Source: Phoma sp. XZ068 (lineage: Eukaryota; Ascomycota; Dothideomycetes; Pleosporales; Didymellaceae). From it: a stretch of 64,000 bases of DNA. A program made the translations under genes and the position numbers. The DNA lies in assembly GCA_004835665.1 (NCBI GenBank), contig RBKR01000016.1, positions 868,001 through 932,000 of the forward strand, given 5' to 3'. The notes beneath the pieces are model-generated. The model ran no database searches and was not told where the DNA came from. It worked only from the letters and a program-made list of their open reading frames with translations. Shown piece after piece: positions 30,338-40,766 of this stretch. How positions within the stretch are numbered: position 1 is the stretch's first letter; each line of letters opens with the position of its first letter.

Positions 30338-32020
30338 ATGTTCCCCCGCTCTCTCATCCTCTTAGCTTCAGCCGGCGCTGCCGTTGCTCAAGTGGCGCCC
30401 GAATGCGAGCACATCGCGGATGTGGCTGCTCTCCTCCAGGCTGACGATGGCAAGGCTTACTGCTCTTCCATCCTCAGCGTCGGCACTACCACGGAGACTA
30501 TCGTTGAGACCGCCACAGCCACGGAGACCACCACGATCACAACCCCGAGCCAGATTACGCTAAGCGTCACTACCACGCAGACCGACACTGTGAGCAGTGG
30601 CACTGTGACCGAGACTGCTCCTACTGAGACGTATACCTCTACTCTCACTGAGTCGAGCACCGTCTACTCTTGCACCACCGAAGTCGCTCGCCGTGGCCTC
30701 GACGCTGATCAGTCTACCTCCTGCACCAAGAGTAAGACTACTTCTACGCCCACGCCTACCTCGACCTCTTGCACCAAGGGCAAGACCACAGCCACGCCTA
30801 CTCCAGTCAAGACTTCCACTCCTTGCTCGACCAGCCAGCACGCTGCTTCTGCATACGAAGCTGGCCAGCCTCCTGCCTACTCGCAGTCCGCTGCTTCGAG
30901 CGCCCAGGAGGGTTACTACGCTCCTGGCTCCTCTCAGGCTGCCTTCGCTTCTGCACCAGCATACGGTGTATCATCTATCCCAGCTTACCCCGCATCTACT
31001 CCTGAGGGTTACCAGTCTAGCTCTGCTGCCTACTATGACTCCAACCCCGAGCAGTCTTCGGCTGCCTACCCGCAGTCGACTGCTGAGGCTTATCCTGTGA
31101 CCTCGAGCATCTATGAGCAGATCAGCTCTTTGATCAGCTCTTCTTTTGGATACCCGACAGCTTCAAGCTACGCCGAGTACCCTGAAGTCTCCAGCTCTTC
31201 TGTCTACTACTCGAGCGAGATTATCTCCTCCTCTGAGATCTCTTCTGAGATCTACACGCCTTCCCCAACCCCCACACCTACACCAGTCCCGTCTTGCGAG
31301 GCCGCTCCTACCGCTGTGCAGACTGGTTTCGGCTGTGACACTATTTCAACTGCGTGCGGCTGCTTGGGACTAGCATCGGCTATTGCTCACACTACCAGTA
31401 CCACTACTTTGACCGAGGCTGCATACATCACTGAGGCTATTCTCTTCACCACAACCACCCAGCTGACCGAGACCGTCTTCACTACTGTTCCTGCTGCCAC
31501 CGAGACGATTACTCCCTCCGTCACAGTCACCACCACCGCCACGGCCACAGCTACCGTCTGCCCTTGCTCCGGTTCCACTTCTTCTCTGTGCGGCACCACT
31601 CCCGACACCTGCAAGAACCTCCAGCTTGACACCAACAACTGCGGTACCTGCGGAAACGTCTGCGGCTCTGGACAGCAGTGCAGCGCTGGCAAGTGCATCA
31701 CTCCCGCTATTCCTGAGACCCCCAGCTGCGCCGCTTCCAAGTGCTCCAACTACATTCGTTGCGGTAATGGAAACTCCTGCCTCTGTGTCTCTACTGCTGG
31801 AGGCAAGGGCGTGTGTATCTATGGCTCTACATCTTGCTCCAACCAAGCCTGCAGCGCTGACTCCGACTGCGGTGCCGATAAGGTGTGTGCCATCAACACT
31901 TGCTGCCGCGGCGGTGCAGGTATCTGCGTTCAGCCCTCGAACGTATGCCCTAACACTTCTACTCCTCTGAAGATGTTCAGGAGGACTACCTTCGGCCCTA
32001 CCGTTGCTGGTGGAATGTAA
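30338..32020 (+). CDS. Secreted Ser/Thr-rich, Cys-rich cell-surface protein
   Basis: A single-exon gene of 560 aa with a signal peptide (MFPRSLILLASAGAAVAQ). Residues 20-50 hold a short Cys-bearing start (PECEHIADV, then KAYCSSIL). A long Thr/Ser-rich region of ETTTIT and TVTE type repeats follows, likely O-glycosylated. After a Pro/Ser/Tyr-rich middle (SSAAYYDS-like phrases), the C-terminal third is Cys-rich. It has TCKNLQLDTNNCGTCGNVCGSGQQC, a pattern shared with Stig1-like and other disulfide-rich surface modules, then CSNYIRCGNGNSCLC and a CSADSDCGADKVC block. No hydrophobic C-terminal tail for a GPI anchor is present, so it is probably released or wall-bound. Similar proteins are common in plant-associated Pleosporales, with no known enzymatic role. 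Confidence 0.85.
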   Translation: MFPRSLILLASAGAAVAQVAPECEHIADVAALLQADDGKAYCSSILSVGTTTETIVETATATETTTITTPSQITLSVTTTQTDTVSSGTVTETAPTETYTSTLTESSTVYSCTTEVARRGLDADQSTSCTKSKTTSTPTPTSTSCTKGKTTATPTPVKTSTPCSTSQHAASAYEAGQPPAYSQSAASSAQEGYYAPGSSQAAFASAPAYGVSSIPAYPASTPEGYQSSSAAYYDSNPEQSSAAYPQSTAEAYPVTSSIYEQISSLISSSFGYPTASSYAEYPEVSSSSVYYSSEIISSSEISSEIYTPSPTPTPTPVPSCEAAPTAVQTGFGCDTISTACGCLGLASAIAHTTSTTTLTEAAYITEAILFTTTTQLTETVFTTVPAATETITPSVTVTTTATATATVCPCSGSTSSLCGTTPDTCKNLQLDTNNCGTCGNVCGSGQQCSAGKCITPAIPETPSCAASKCSNYIRCGNGNSCLCVSTAGGKGVCIYGSTSCSNQACSADSDCGADKVCAINTCCRGGAGICVQPSNVCPNTSTPLKMFRRTTFGPTVAGGM

Positions 32021-32308
32021 GAGAAATAGTGTAATGTTTGAAGAGTTGTAGAAGTATTCGTGATGGGGAGTTAAATATAGAAAACCATACTATCATATCA
32101 TGTGTACCCCTTCGCTTCTAATTTATCGCTGTTATATACTATTTACCATGCTTACTCATTAGTAGATCAAACAAGGATTGAAAACTATCGCTCCACTTCA
32201 ACACTTACGGCATCCTGGGCGCCTTCATCCTTCGCTTTTCTCGCTCATTCGAGTTTGTCTTTGCTCAGACTATCTTTCTATCTCAGCCCCTTCCGTGGCC
32301 GATCTATT

Positions 32309-34507
32309 TCATTCTAACCACTCGCCGAACAATTCGTCCAGTGTTTGCACGTGCTTCAGCCTCTTCGTTCCACCAGGGCTGATCGTTACATCACCATCAT
32401 CTTCCGACGATGTCATTTTCCGCTTCTTGCTCGAAGACAAACACGTTGACGAGGCTACTGATGCTGAAGGCGGAGAAGTGGGCGGACTAGTCCTTGTCTC
32501 ATTTGCGTCCTCTGTTGAGGAAGTTACATCCTCAGAAGCAGAATGAACACTCGAACTATCATTAGCTGCAGCGCTATGACCCACATGTGAAGAAGGTGTT
32601 GCAATCTTACGCTTTTTCGGTGGAGAAGGTACATCTGAGTGTTCAGTCGCAGCTCCATCTGAGGTGTGCGATTTGGAAGGCGCTGCCTGGTGCTTCCGCT
32701 TCATGGGTGCAAGAGCAAAGCTAGGCGTTGAATGAGAGGCTGCACTAGACGAGAGTTGCGACTTTGTATCGTTTACACTGACATCTAAAGCTTTAGTGAT
32801 GAGGTCTGAAATTTCTTGCGAGGAAGTATGGCTACGAGTTGATGTTACAGTCAAATCTATACCTAACGCGTTTGTAGGTGTGCTGAGACCATCTTGCAGC
32901 TCACGCTCCGGTGAAGCAGGAGGGGAGTCTCGAGGAAGCTCTTGCTCAGGAATTTTGAGTGTAGTGATAGCTTGGGTCTGATTGTTGTGCTTTCCGGTAG
33001 CTTCGCTTTGCTCAGAAGGGTTGTTAGACACTTCGGTCGTCTTACTTACATCAGTCGATGTGTCCTTCGTTGCTGACTTGTTAGCAGTGTTGGAGGCTGT
33101 TTCTGTCTCCTTGGGCTTTGTTGTCTGCTCCTGCCGTTTCTCTTGCTCTACTTCCTTCGCGGGCTTGCCAGAAGCCTCCGCGAGAAGATTATCCAGGTAG
33201 GAGCCTGCTGCTGGTCTTGATACCTTCTCTGGAATGTCAGAGCATAGCTTTGGCTTTATATTGGACTTTGGTGCTTCATCACGACCTGAATCTTCAGATG
33301 AATCTTCAATAATTGGACGGGCGCGTTGCTTGGGCCTCTTTTTCCTCTCCCTCACGGGTGGCGAGGAGGCTGAGGGACGGTCTGACTTGGCGGACGCAGA
33401 TTCGGCTACAAACTTTAGATTTGAGCCTGCTTTCTTCATCTGCGAGTTCCTGGCAGGTTTTTCCTTGGCTGGTTTGGGCTCGGGGGAAGTATTCGCGAGG
33501 GCCTCCAATATTGCTGCTTCCAATTGATCCTCGTAAACCTCCTCCTCTTCGACAGCCTGACCTCCTGCTGCTTCCTGTTCTGCGGCTAGCTGCAATGCCG
33601 CTTCCTCTTCATCCCTCTCAGCTTGGTCAAGTTCGTTAGCCTCTGACTGTTCGGCAGCCTGAATGTTCTGTAGTGCCTTTCGCTCTTCCTTAGTCAGTTC
33701 TGGTTTGGCTGTCTTCTTTTGATACGGGCGTTTGCTGTTGTCACGCCCGCGGGGATGCTTCTGCATATCACCCATATTAATCGTGTCGTTCATGTTGGAT
33801 GGAATGCGGGGACCTTTCTCTTGACTCTTTGGTACCTGGTCCCGTACATCGTGATCTGAGAGGACATGTCTTTTCGCTGCAGCTCCACCTTTGCCCGCAC
33901 CATTGGCCATCCTCTGCCTTTCTGCTTGTTCACGAGCTGTCTTTTCAAGTCTCTTTCTATCTTCGGCCTTGCGTTCAGCCTTCTCCTCCATTTTCTTGCG
34001 GAGCGAAGGCAGTGTGGCCGCTCTTTGTGCGTCTGTTCGTGGCTTATCAGCCATGGGTTTCTCATGATGGCCGTTGTGACTCCTCTGGCCAACGTCTTTC
34101 GTGTTGTCCTTCCTAGCTGACCCGTTCTTTTCACTCCCCCCGATTGTGTGGCTTAAATTACCTGCGTTATTAGTACCGTGCGTACCAGAGGTTGGCATAT
34201 TCTTCTTTGCAATCTTTTCCTTCGCCGCTGTCAATTCCGCCTTCTTGGATTTTCGCGGCGTAGGCGTGGTCTTCCTTGAACCGCTTCTTGCCTCGTCCAA
34301 GAGATTTGCGAAGATCGATGATCCTCGTGGTGCTGGAGGCGGTGGGGGAGGAAGCTCCTCCTCCTCGGGCTCATCGTCCGCAAAAACAAGCCCGCCGGTC
34401 CCAATGCCTGTGAGGTGAAAGCGCCGCCCGTCGACATTTCTGCTCATCTTCTTCTGCTTCGCTTCCTCATACCTCTTCCTTAGGTTTTCCTTGTCGTCTT
34501 TGCCCAT
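32309..34507 (-). CDS. Hypothetical charged, low-complexity protein, probably nuclear
   Basis: A single-exon gene of 732 aa with an ATG at 34507. The start MGKDDKENLRKRYEEAKQKKM is strongly helical and charged. The motif FHLTGIGTGGLVFADDEPEEEELPPPPPPAP and then IFANLLDEA are the only ordered-looking parts. The rest is Lys/Glu/Ser/Thr-rich with several basic clusters that could act as nuclear localisation signals (RERKKRPKQRARP, PPKKRKIATP, SSKKRKM). A second acidic helical block (ERDEEEAALQLAAEQEA) lies at about residues 295-325. The C-terminus ends TKRLKHVQTLDELFGEWLE. I cannot name the family with confidence. The composition suggests a chromatin- or RNA-associated scaffold, which is inference. 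It is tail-to-tail with the secreted protein gene. Confidence 0.7.
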   Translation of the reverse strand: MGKDDKENLRKRYEEAKQKKMSRNVDGRRFHLTGIGTGGLVFADDEPEEEELPPPPPPAPRGSSIFANLLDEARSGSRKTTPTPRKSKKAELTAAKEKIAKKNMPTSGTHGTNNAGNLSHTIGGSEKNGSARKDNTKDVGQRSHNGHHEKPMADKPRTDAQRAATLPSLRKKMEEKAERKAEDRKRLEKTAREQAERQRMANGAGKGGAAAKRHVLSDHDVRDQVPKSQEKGPRIPSNMNDTINMGDMQKHPRGRDNSKRPYQKKTAKPELTKEERKALQNIQAAEQSEANELDQAERDEEEAALQLAAEQEAAGGQAVEEEEVYEDQLEAAILEALANTSPEPKPAKEKPARNSQMKKAGSNLKFVAESASAKSDRPSASSPPVRERKKRPKQRARPIIEDSSEDSGRDEAPKSNIKPKLCSDIPEKVSRPAAGSYLDNLLAEASGKPAKEVEQEKRQEQTTKPKETETASNTANKSATKDTSTDVSKTTEVSNNPSEQSEATGKHNNQTQAITTLKIPEQELPRDSPPASPERELQDGLSTPTNALGIDLTVTSTRSHTSSQEISDLITKALDVSVNDTKSQLSSSAASHSTPSFALAPMKRKHQAAPSKSHTSDGAATEHSDVPSPPKKRKIATPSSHVGHSAAANDSSSVHSASEDVTSSTEDANETRTSPPTSPPSASVASSTCLSSSKKRKMTSSEDDGDVTISPGGTKRLKHVQTLDELFGEWLE

Positions 34508-35285
34508 CGTGTGAATATTGTTATCGCCTCTTAAAAAAAACGTAGCAGGAGTAAAGATTGATAGATGAGCTACTAAGTGCTTGTATGATTTGCTTCGATG
34601 TTCCGATATGCGAAGGGACTATAGCCTTCTAGAGTATTTGAGCAGTCTCAAAAAACAGAGACAAACAATGCGCCTCGCTTTAGGTCTCGGTTTCTGTCAA
34701 TCAGTGACAAGCCGACACAACGTCCTTGAACCCTATATCGACGTAACAAGAACATTGTACAAAAGTAAGGCGTTCAGTGGATGCCGAACAAAGGGGAATC
34801 AACGGATGACAGTCGAGCCAATGCGAACAAAGGCTGTTCACGAAACTAGCCGCATGCTCAACAGTGCAGAACGAGTCGCTAAAGCTTCATACGTTCGATG
34901 TAACCTATTGAGTGGACCAGCATAATGTCCCATAGCATAGCAACGTACCAAAAGTGATTGCAAGAGAACGATCGTTATTAAATATTGCTGTAACACCAAT
35001 TCTGCTACCACGTAGACATGTTGTCGTGTCTCGGTCATGTACTCACTCGCTCAAAGATGCTGAACGGCACCCCCTTTTCCAAACGCCGATCCAATCTAGA
35101 AGATGCTAAATGTTGGTGTCAAATGCTTACGCGTAAGCCGTACATGAACAGAGCCTAATAAAAGCGCCATAATACCCGCCCAAGAAATAAGTCGGACTCA
35201 ATCCAACGTTGTCGCAGCTGTGCAAAAGCTATGTCGGAAATCCGCATTTGCTTTGTATAATCGTACAATGCAACCCAGAAGAAGT
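34508..35285. other. Intergenic region
   Basis: About 780 bp containing the promoter of the charged protein gene on the left and the 3' UTR of the GDP-mannose transporter on the right. No gene is supported. Confidence 0.4.
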
Positions 35286-36528
35286 TTAAGCCTTGAGGCT
35301 GTCGCGCATGCTCTGGCTGCTGGAGCTGACTGGCACATTCGAGATAGGAAGCACTGACTTGGCCTTGGCCGCGGCGTTCTGTCGCACCTTGGCGAGCGCA
35401 TAGACGATACCACTGACGAAACCGACGAAAATGGCGGATACACTGCCGAAGGTGACAGGCGCATCGAAGAAGATCAAGCCACTGAGCGCAATGGGGAGCT
35501 TATTGAGAGCACCGACCATGGAGTATGTTGTGGAGGTTGTGACACGGACGGCCCACGCGGAAGTGTAGGAGATGAAGACCGAAGAGAGGCCGGAAAGAAC
35601 CATGACGAAAACGACGGTGTTACGCTGCTCGGCGGGGAAGTTCTTCTGGATGTTCGCAGGAGACCAGTCCTCGACGAGGATGGACGCAATCAGGAGGATG
35701 GGGATGGTGAGAAGGTTGTTGTAGTACATGGCTAGATGGTGTTAGCTCATTCATCCCTTATCACAGGGTCGAGACTTACTGTCGAAGTCCTTGAAGTTGG
35801 TAAGCTTGATGCGCTTCCTCATGCAAAGGAGGAAGGTAGCACTGCAAATGCAGTTGAACATCATCCACAAGTAACCGGCGTGCAGGGTGGAGACTGCCTC
35901 AGTTGCTGCCTCAGTGGCGTGTCCCATGCTGGAGAGAGCATGCTGAATGTCCGCCCAAGCTGCGATGATGGAGCTGAAGACCATCAGACCGAAGGAGAAA
36001 AGGGCCATGGGTGTGACGGAGCCACCAAACCAGAGCACCTCACCGTAGGCGATCAGGATGATGGTCAAGTTCTTGAAGATTGTGTAGACGGGGATCGAGA
36101 GGAACTTGAGCGCCCAGGTACTTGTGTAGATCATGCCGATGAGGAGAAGAGCGATAGGGAACCCTGCCAGTGTTAGTCCAAGTGATCTTTCCCAGATAAT
36201 GCTTCCACGTACACTTCTTGGCTTCATCAGAGTTGAAGTCGCGGTATGTAATGATACCAAATGCCTTGCACATGGAAATGGCGACCACGCAAACGACTGA
36301 CTGCACGCAGAGCAGGAAGAAGTTGAGGTTGAAGCCGTGACCGGACAAGACATACTTGTTCGTGACCGTCATAAGAATCGAGGAGCCGCAGTATGAGAGA
36401 ATGGCAATGACCGGGTTCTCTGTAATCGAAGAGATGCTGCCCTTGGAGGAGCGCATCACCGGCGAGGGCGCACGCGAGCCCTTTGCTGAGCTCACGCCGT
36501 AGTCGTCGCTCTTCTTATCGTCGGACAT
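35286..36528 (-). CDS. vrg4: GDP-mannose transporter (Vrg4/Gmt1 type)
   Basis: Three exons, 36528-36213, 36163-35780 and 35731-35286, give 381 aa, the usual length. The introns (GTACGT with CTAAC and GGCAG; GTAAGT with GCTAAC and CTAG) are in matching phase. The protein imports GDP-mannose into the Golgi for mannan and glycolipid synthesis and exports GMP. After a Ser-rich cytosolic N-terminus come ten hydrophobic helices: [25 protein letters not shown], then [28 protein letters not shown] and [10 protein letters not shown]. The nucleotide-sugar signature GALNKLP is at about residues 307-313 with STTYSMV before it. The C-terminal tail is cytosolic and Ser-rich. Both [13 protein letters not shown] and GALNKLP are diagnostic for this subfamily, so substrate assignment is strong. 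Confidence 0.93.
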
Positions 36529-37039
36529 GGCGGAGTATTACGTGGTATTATGTGAAGAGGGGAGGCGCGCAAGGTGGCGTAAAGGAATGGACTGTCCGGC
36601 GAAGACGGATTTGTAGCGTTCTCTGCTCGAAAGGCGGGCGGTGGTGTCGAGAAAAGGACAGAATTGAGACGTTTGGGGAAAAAGAGGAGTTCCTGGATGG
36701 TGATGCGCAAGGACGCGAGTACGAAAAGTGGGCCCAGACTTTAGCACCCCTGGCTTAAATTAGACATACACCAGCAGCCCTCGTAACTGGCCGTCAGCAG
36801 CCCTGCATACCGGCTAACAGCCTCCTTTTCCCGTTAGACGGCAGGCTCTGTCCCCAAGACTTCCGAAGTCAACAATTTGGAACAGCTAGTCATTTCTCGA
36901 TCAAAGAACAAAGAGTAGAGTGAAGCTCTCGCACTCGATTCCACGTGATGCGCGCTAGTCCTGGAAAGCGTTGATCCAGGGTCTGACAACGTTATTTCTC
37001 CCCTCACATCGTTGGTGAAATCAAGCCAAAACAAACCAG
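36529..37039. other. Intergenic region between divergent genes
   Basis: About 510 bp shared upstream sequence of the GDP-mannose transporter and the TXNDC9-like gene. No TATA box is clear. Nothing else was seen. Confidence 0.4.
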
Positions 37040-37726
37040 ATGTCGCAACTCGATTCGAAAGTCGCTTCGGTCATTGACCGCGCCGCCAAAAATGATGAGT
37101 CAGACGAAGACGATCTGATCGCACAGCTCGAGGATGATTCAGAATTAGATGCATTCCGTGCACAACGTATACAACAGCTCCACGACGAATTCGACAAGGC
37201 CAGGCGGCTGAAGGCTAGCGAGCATGGCACGTACTCTGAGATCAAAGATGAAAAGGCGTTGATGGATATCACGACAAGTACGAAGAACTGCGTAGTTCAC
37301 TTCTTCAAGCCGGATTTTAATCGTTGCCGCATAATGGACACCCATCTCGAGGTATGTCCCACCATTTCATGTCTGTGTAACATATGTAAATCTAACCCCC
37401 CAAAGTCACTTGCGCCATCACACTACGAGGCGCGGATACTAAAGATCAATGTCGACAACTGCCCGTTCTTGGTCACCAGATTGGGAGTTCAAGTTCTGCC
37501 TTGTGTTATTGCGTTCATCGATGGCGTCGGTGCTGACCGCATCGTTGGTTTTGAAGGACTCGGCCGGACACCAGATAACTTCACTGTCAGAGATCTCGAG
37601 GCAAGATTGATTAGAGCTGGTGTCTTCTCGAGGAACAAAGTCACCAAAGAAGACGAGGAGGAGCGCAAGCAAAGAAGCAAAATGGCAGTCAAGTATGATG
37701 ATGAGAATGACGACGACTGGGACTGA
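37040..37726 (+). CDS. plp1: Phosducin-like / TXNDC9-type thioredoxin-fold protein (Plp1)
   Basis: Two exons, 37040-37351 and 37406-37726, give 210 aa after removal of a 54 bp intron (GTATGT, CTAAC branch, CAAAG). Members of this family assist the CCT/TRiC chaperonin in folding tubulin and actin in the cytosol. The N-terminal helix is acidic (DESDEDDLIAQLEDDSELDAF). The thioredoxin fold begins with CVVHFFKPDFNRCRIMDTHLE, the family's hallmark, and continues ILKINVDNCPFLVTRLGVQVLPCVIAFIDG and IVGFEGLG. The redox CxxC of true thioredoxins is absent, as is normal here. The tail is acidic (DDENDDDWD). The intron length is a multiple of three and has no stop, so retention would insert 18 residues. 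Confidence 0.9.
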   Translation: MSQLDSKVASVIDRAAKNDESDEDDLIAQLEDDSELDAFRAQRIQQLHDEFDKARRLKASEHGTYSEIKDEKALMDITTSTKNCVVHFFKPDFNRCRIMDTHLEVCPTISCLCNICKSNPPKSLAPSHYEARILKINVDNCPFLVTRLGVQVLPCVIAFIDGVGADRIVGFEGLGRTPDNFTVRDLEARLIRAGVFSRNKVTKEDEEERKQRSKMAVKYDDENDDDWD

Positions 37727-38393
37727 GAAGTTAGTGCTTCACTGAAGAGAGGAGTGTGCAGTCTTCAAAATGCCTAGCCACCGAGTCGATTCCAGTGTCA
37801 GTGTATACCCATCCATGTGGGATGACCAAGGCACACGCTTGTCCTCCATGCTGGCATAACAGAGATCGAGCCGATCGCTGAAACTTCCCTGCATCGGCAT
37901 GATAATAGCACCCAGACTTGGCAATCAAGAGCAGTCGTTTGTGTCGACGAGTCCCTTCAAGATAGGACACTTGGACAGGGCTGAAAGGCGTGCTGAAAGC
38001 AAGGTCACAACTGTGAGACTCGAGTCTAAGGAGTAGACGTTCTCGATACAATGACATCTGTTGCAGAGCCATTCTTCCACATTACTGTGACCATAATCTT
38101 ACACTCTCCCTCAGATGATACGCAAACGTTCTAGAAAACGGATGCATTGTGACGAACGTGCTCAAACGGCAGGTACCCGCAGGGGAAGCTCTTGCCGGAA
38201 CCATGAGAAAGCGTGGCCGCCGATTGGCCGAGAACCCACCAACAGTGCGTCATCGGCATCGCGCAATTCTCAAATACTTTTGGGTGTTCGCAGCAGCTGA
38301 GCCCAACGTATAACCGCAAAACAGCATCGCCGTACAAGACTCTTGAACAAAGCACGTACTTCATCCTAACATCATAAATTAATATCAGCCAAA
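37727..38393. other. Intergenic region
   Basis: About 670 bp between the 3' end of the TXNDC9-like gene and the ARD gene. An open frame on the minus strand (37731-38072) has no family features. Otherwise nothing is recognised. Confidence 0.4.
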
Positions 38394-39057
38394 ATGAAGG
38401 CCTACTGGTTTGACAATGTCGAGGTACTTCATCCCCCGCATCCACCACCACTCACATGACTAAACTGTTCCAGGGCGACCAACGCCTTCCCCACAACTCT
38501 GGGCGTAGCGTTGACCCATCCTACCTCGTCAACCTTGGCGTTCTCTACCAGCATGTCACTTCCGATGATGAAGTCAACGCACTGGCCAAGGAGCGCAACT
38601 ACAAGAACCGGGATGAAATCACCGTGTCACCTGAGAAAATGGGTGACATCTACGAAGAGAAGGTGAAGAGTTTCTTCCACGAGCATCTCCACGAGGATGA
38701 GGAGATTAGGTACATTCTTGATGGCGCAGGTTTTTTCGATGTCCGAAGTGAGGGCGATGACTGGGTGAGGATTTGGTTGGAGCAGGGAGATTTGATTGTG
38801 TTGCCTGCGGGGATCTATCATCGGTTTACTACCGATGACAAGAACGTAAGTCTGTCATTCTACTGGGCTCAGGTTACCATTATTGGTGGATCAAGGGACT
38901 GGTTGGGAGACTTAACTAACTGGTTGTATAGTACATCAAAGCCATGCGCCTGTTCAAGGAAGAGCCAAAGTGGACTCCGCTGAACAGAAGCGCGGAGACG
39001 GATGAGAACCACTACCGCAAGGAGTACCTCAGCACACGGCAGACTCTTGCCGCATAA
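38394..39057 (+). CDS. adi1: Acireductone dioxygenase (ARD), methionine salvage
   Basis: Three exons, 38394-38423, 38474-38845 and 38932-39057, all phase 0, give 175 aa. The second intron has a perfect TAACTAAC branch. The enzyme oxidises the acireductone of the methionine salvage pathway to the keto acid precursor of methionine, using Fe or Ni, in the cytosol. The cupin metal ligands are visible: H81 and H83 in [10 protein letters not shown]87, and H126 in GIYHRF. Other marks are MKAYWFDN at the start, [22 protein letters not shown] and the end [17 protein letters not shown]. Length matches the family (about 180 aa). No other salvage gene is nearby, as expected for fungi. Confidence 0.95.
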
Positions 39058-39408
39058 GTTCGTCGATCGAAATGCGGGGCCGTAAAACAACACCATTATG
39101 TGTACATGAACAACAATCAAATGTAGGCTTCTAGCAATCAACATTTCATTCCACGTCCTTTCGGTTTTCTCGTGTCAAGTCTATTTGCTTTTCGGGCTTT
39201 AATTCAGGCATTTCAGGCGATAGCTCGCAACAAGCCATGCAGCAGGTAGCAAACAAAACTGCGGCTGGAGTTTGCAAGAAGCCTGGTCGGCGCAACAATC
39301 ATCTTGAGCGACCCCGAACGTGTAAAAACGGCACACCTCAAAGGCAGGCTTAATCACTCTACCTGCACTCACCGTTAGCTTCCAATTTCATCACACCCGA
39401 TCTCCAGA

Positions 39409-40221
39409 ATGTTCGCTCCACCGCCCTGGCGCCGCGATCCCAGGTATGATTTCCGCTCCCTCTTCGGCCACCACTACCGCCATCGTTCGACTTACCCTCG
39501 CTCGAGTTCTCTTCCTCCTATACCCGATTACTACCACTCCCACCGCAGACACGACTACCCCAAGGCACACAAGCAGACTCGTTTCTCCAACCTCGATACC
39601 ACCCCAAGCTCAGACTTCTCTTCCTCAGAATGGGACGACCCATACACCTTCGAAACCGACGACGACCTCGACAACCACCGCCTTCCGAGCTTCCCGTCGC
39701 TGCACAAACGGTCCTCTGGACGCTTCTCCCACAGCTCGCCAGACGTGGAAAGCGTGGATATCAAACTACCTAGCGCGACAGCAGACGAGTTGAAACATGA
39801 CGAAATCCTCATCTTGCCGCCACTGGTTCACCTGCACATCAGCATCCGCCTGCCCTACGCACGAACCGTCGAACTCCGCGCCTCCGCCGTCGCATCCATG
39901 ACGTTCGCCGATATGTACAAACAAATCGTCCGGACCTACGCGGGCGACGGAGTGAGAATGAATGATGTTGCAGCACGCGTGGAGCAAAGAGGTCGGATGA
40001 AGGAACCGTCTCCATCAACGACGTTGGAAGAGTTGGTGTATAGGGGCGGGATGTTCAGAGAGGGGCGGAGTGAGATGAAGGTTGAGATTACCGTGGGTGA
40101 TGATATGGAGAGGGAAAGAGTTTCAGTGCGTTTTGGCGGGAGGGGACCAAATGGGAGTGTTGCAGATGTGGAAACTGTGAGGGAGAGGGAGGAGAAGAGG
40201 TTCAGGGTTGCACATGTGTGA
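39409..40221 (+). CDS. Hypothetical protein, 270 aa
   Basis: A single exon starting ATG at 39409 (CCAGAATG). Not recognised. The first 120 residues are Ser/Pro/His/Tyr/Arg-rich and probably disordered (FAPPPWRRDPRYDF, YYHSHRRHDY). From about residue 130 there is an ordered region: DEILILPPLVHLHISIRLPYART, then VASMTFADMYKQIVRTYAGDG and TTLEELVYRGGMFR. This is a possible ubiquitin-like or PB1-like beta-grasp layout, judged only by strand and helix pattern. The C-terminus is charged. No signal peptide is present. Probably a Pezizomycotina-restricted protein. Confidence 0.6.
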   Translation: MFAPPPWRRDPRYDFRSLFGHHYRHRSTYPRSSSLPPIPDYYHSHRRHDYPKAHKQTRFSNLDTTPSSDFSSSEWDDPYTFETDDDLDNHRLPSFPSLHKRSSGRFSHSSPDVESVDIKLPSATADELKHDEILILPPLVHLHISIRLPYARTVELRASAVASMTFADMYKQIVRTYAGDGVRMNDVAARVEQRGRMKEPSPSTTLEELVYRGGMFREGRSEMKVEITVGDDMERERVSVRFGGRGPNGSVADVETVREREEKRFRVAHV

Positions 40222-40766
40222 AGATGTTGGAAACAGGGTTGAAAGTATGGAGTGCTCGGCCATACACAGAACCTGTCCAGGTGCTCAATAGAAGAACATG
40301 GTATTATTGAAGACTGATGAATTGCAAGACCACTTTGTTGGATGTTGCGCATCTTTGTTACTTAGCGGAACTACGCGCATGTAGCGCGCTGACCATCAGC
40401 TGATCTTCCGTATCACAAGCGCACAGACAGGCACACGTAGGGCCGTTGAGATTCGGAAAAAACAATCGAATGTTGCTACATATCGTAAAAACCGAGTATC
40501 CTGACCAAACACCTAAGCACACACGCCTGACACGGTAAGCCCTATCTCAACATTCCGTAGCTAAACAAGTGGGGTAATCCAAGGCTGTTTCGGCCATTTC
40601 CACAAGTTGCTCCCCCCGAAACGAAAGAAGTGTCGAACAAAGCACAAAAGAAAGATTGTAGAGTCACAGCCGCAATCCGTTCCCCATAAGCTTCAGTAGC
40701 TAGCGCCTAGCAGGGTGTTTCGTTGCCTAGAAACATGTCGCCACGCGTGGGTCGTGGTCTCGAGCT
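40222..40766. other. Intergenic region between convergent genes
   Basis: About 545 bp holding the 3' UTRs of the 39409 gene and of histone H2A.Z. No coding or RNA feature was recognised. Confidence 0.4.
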
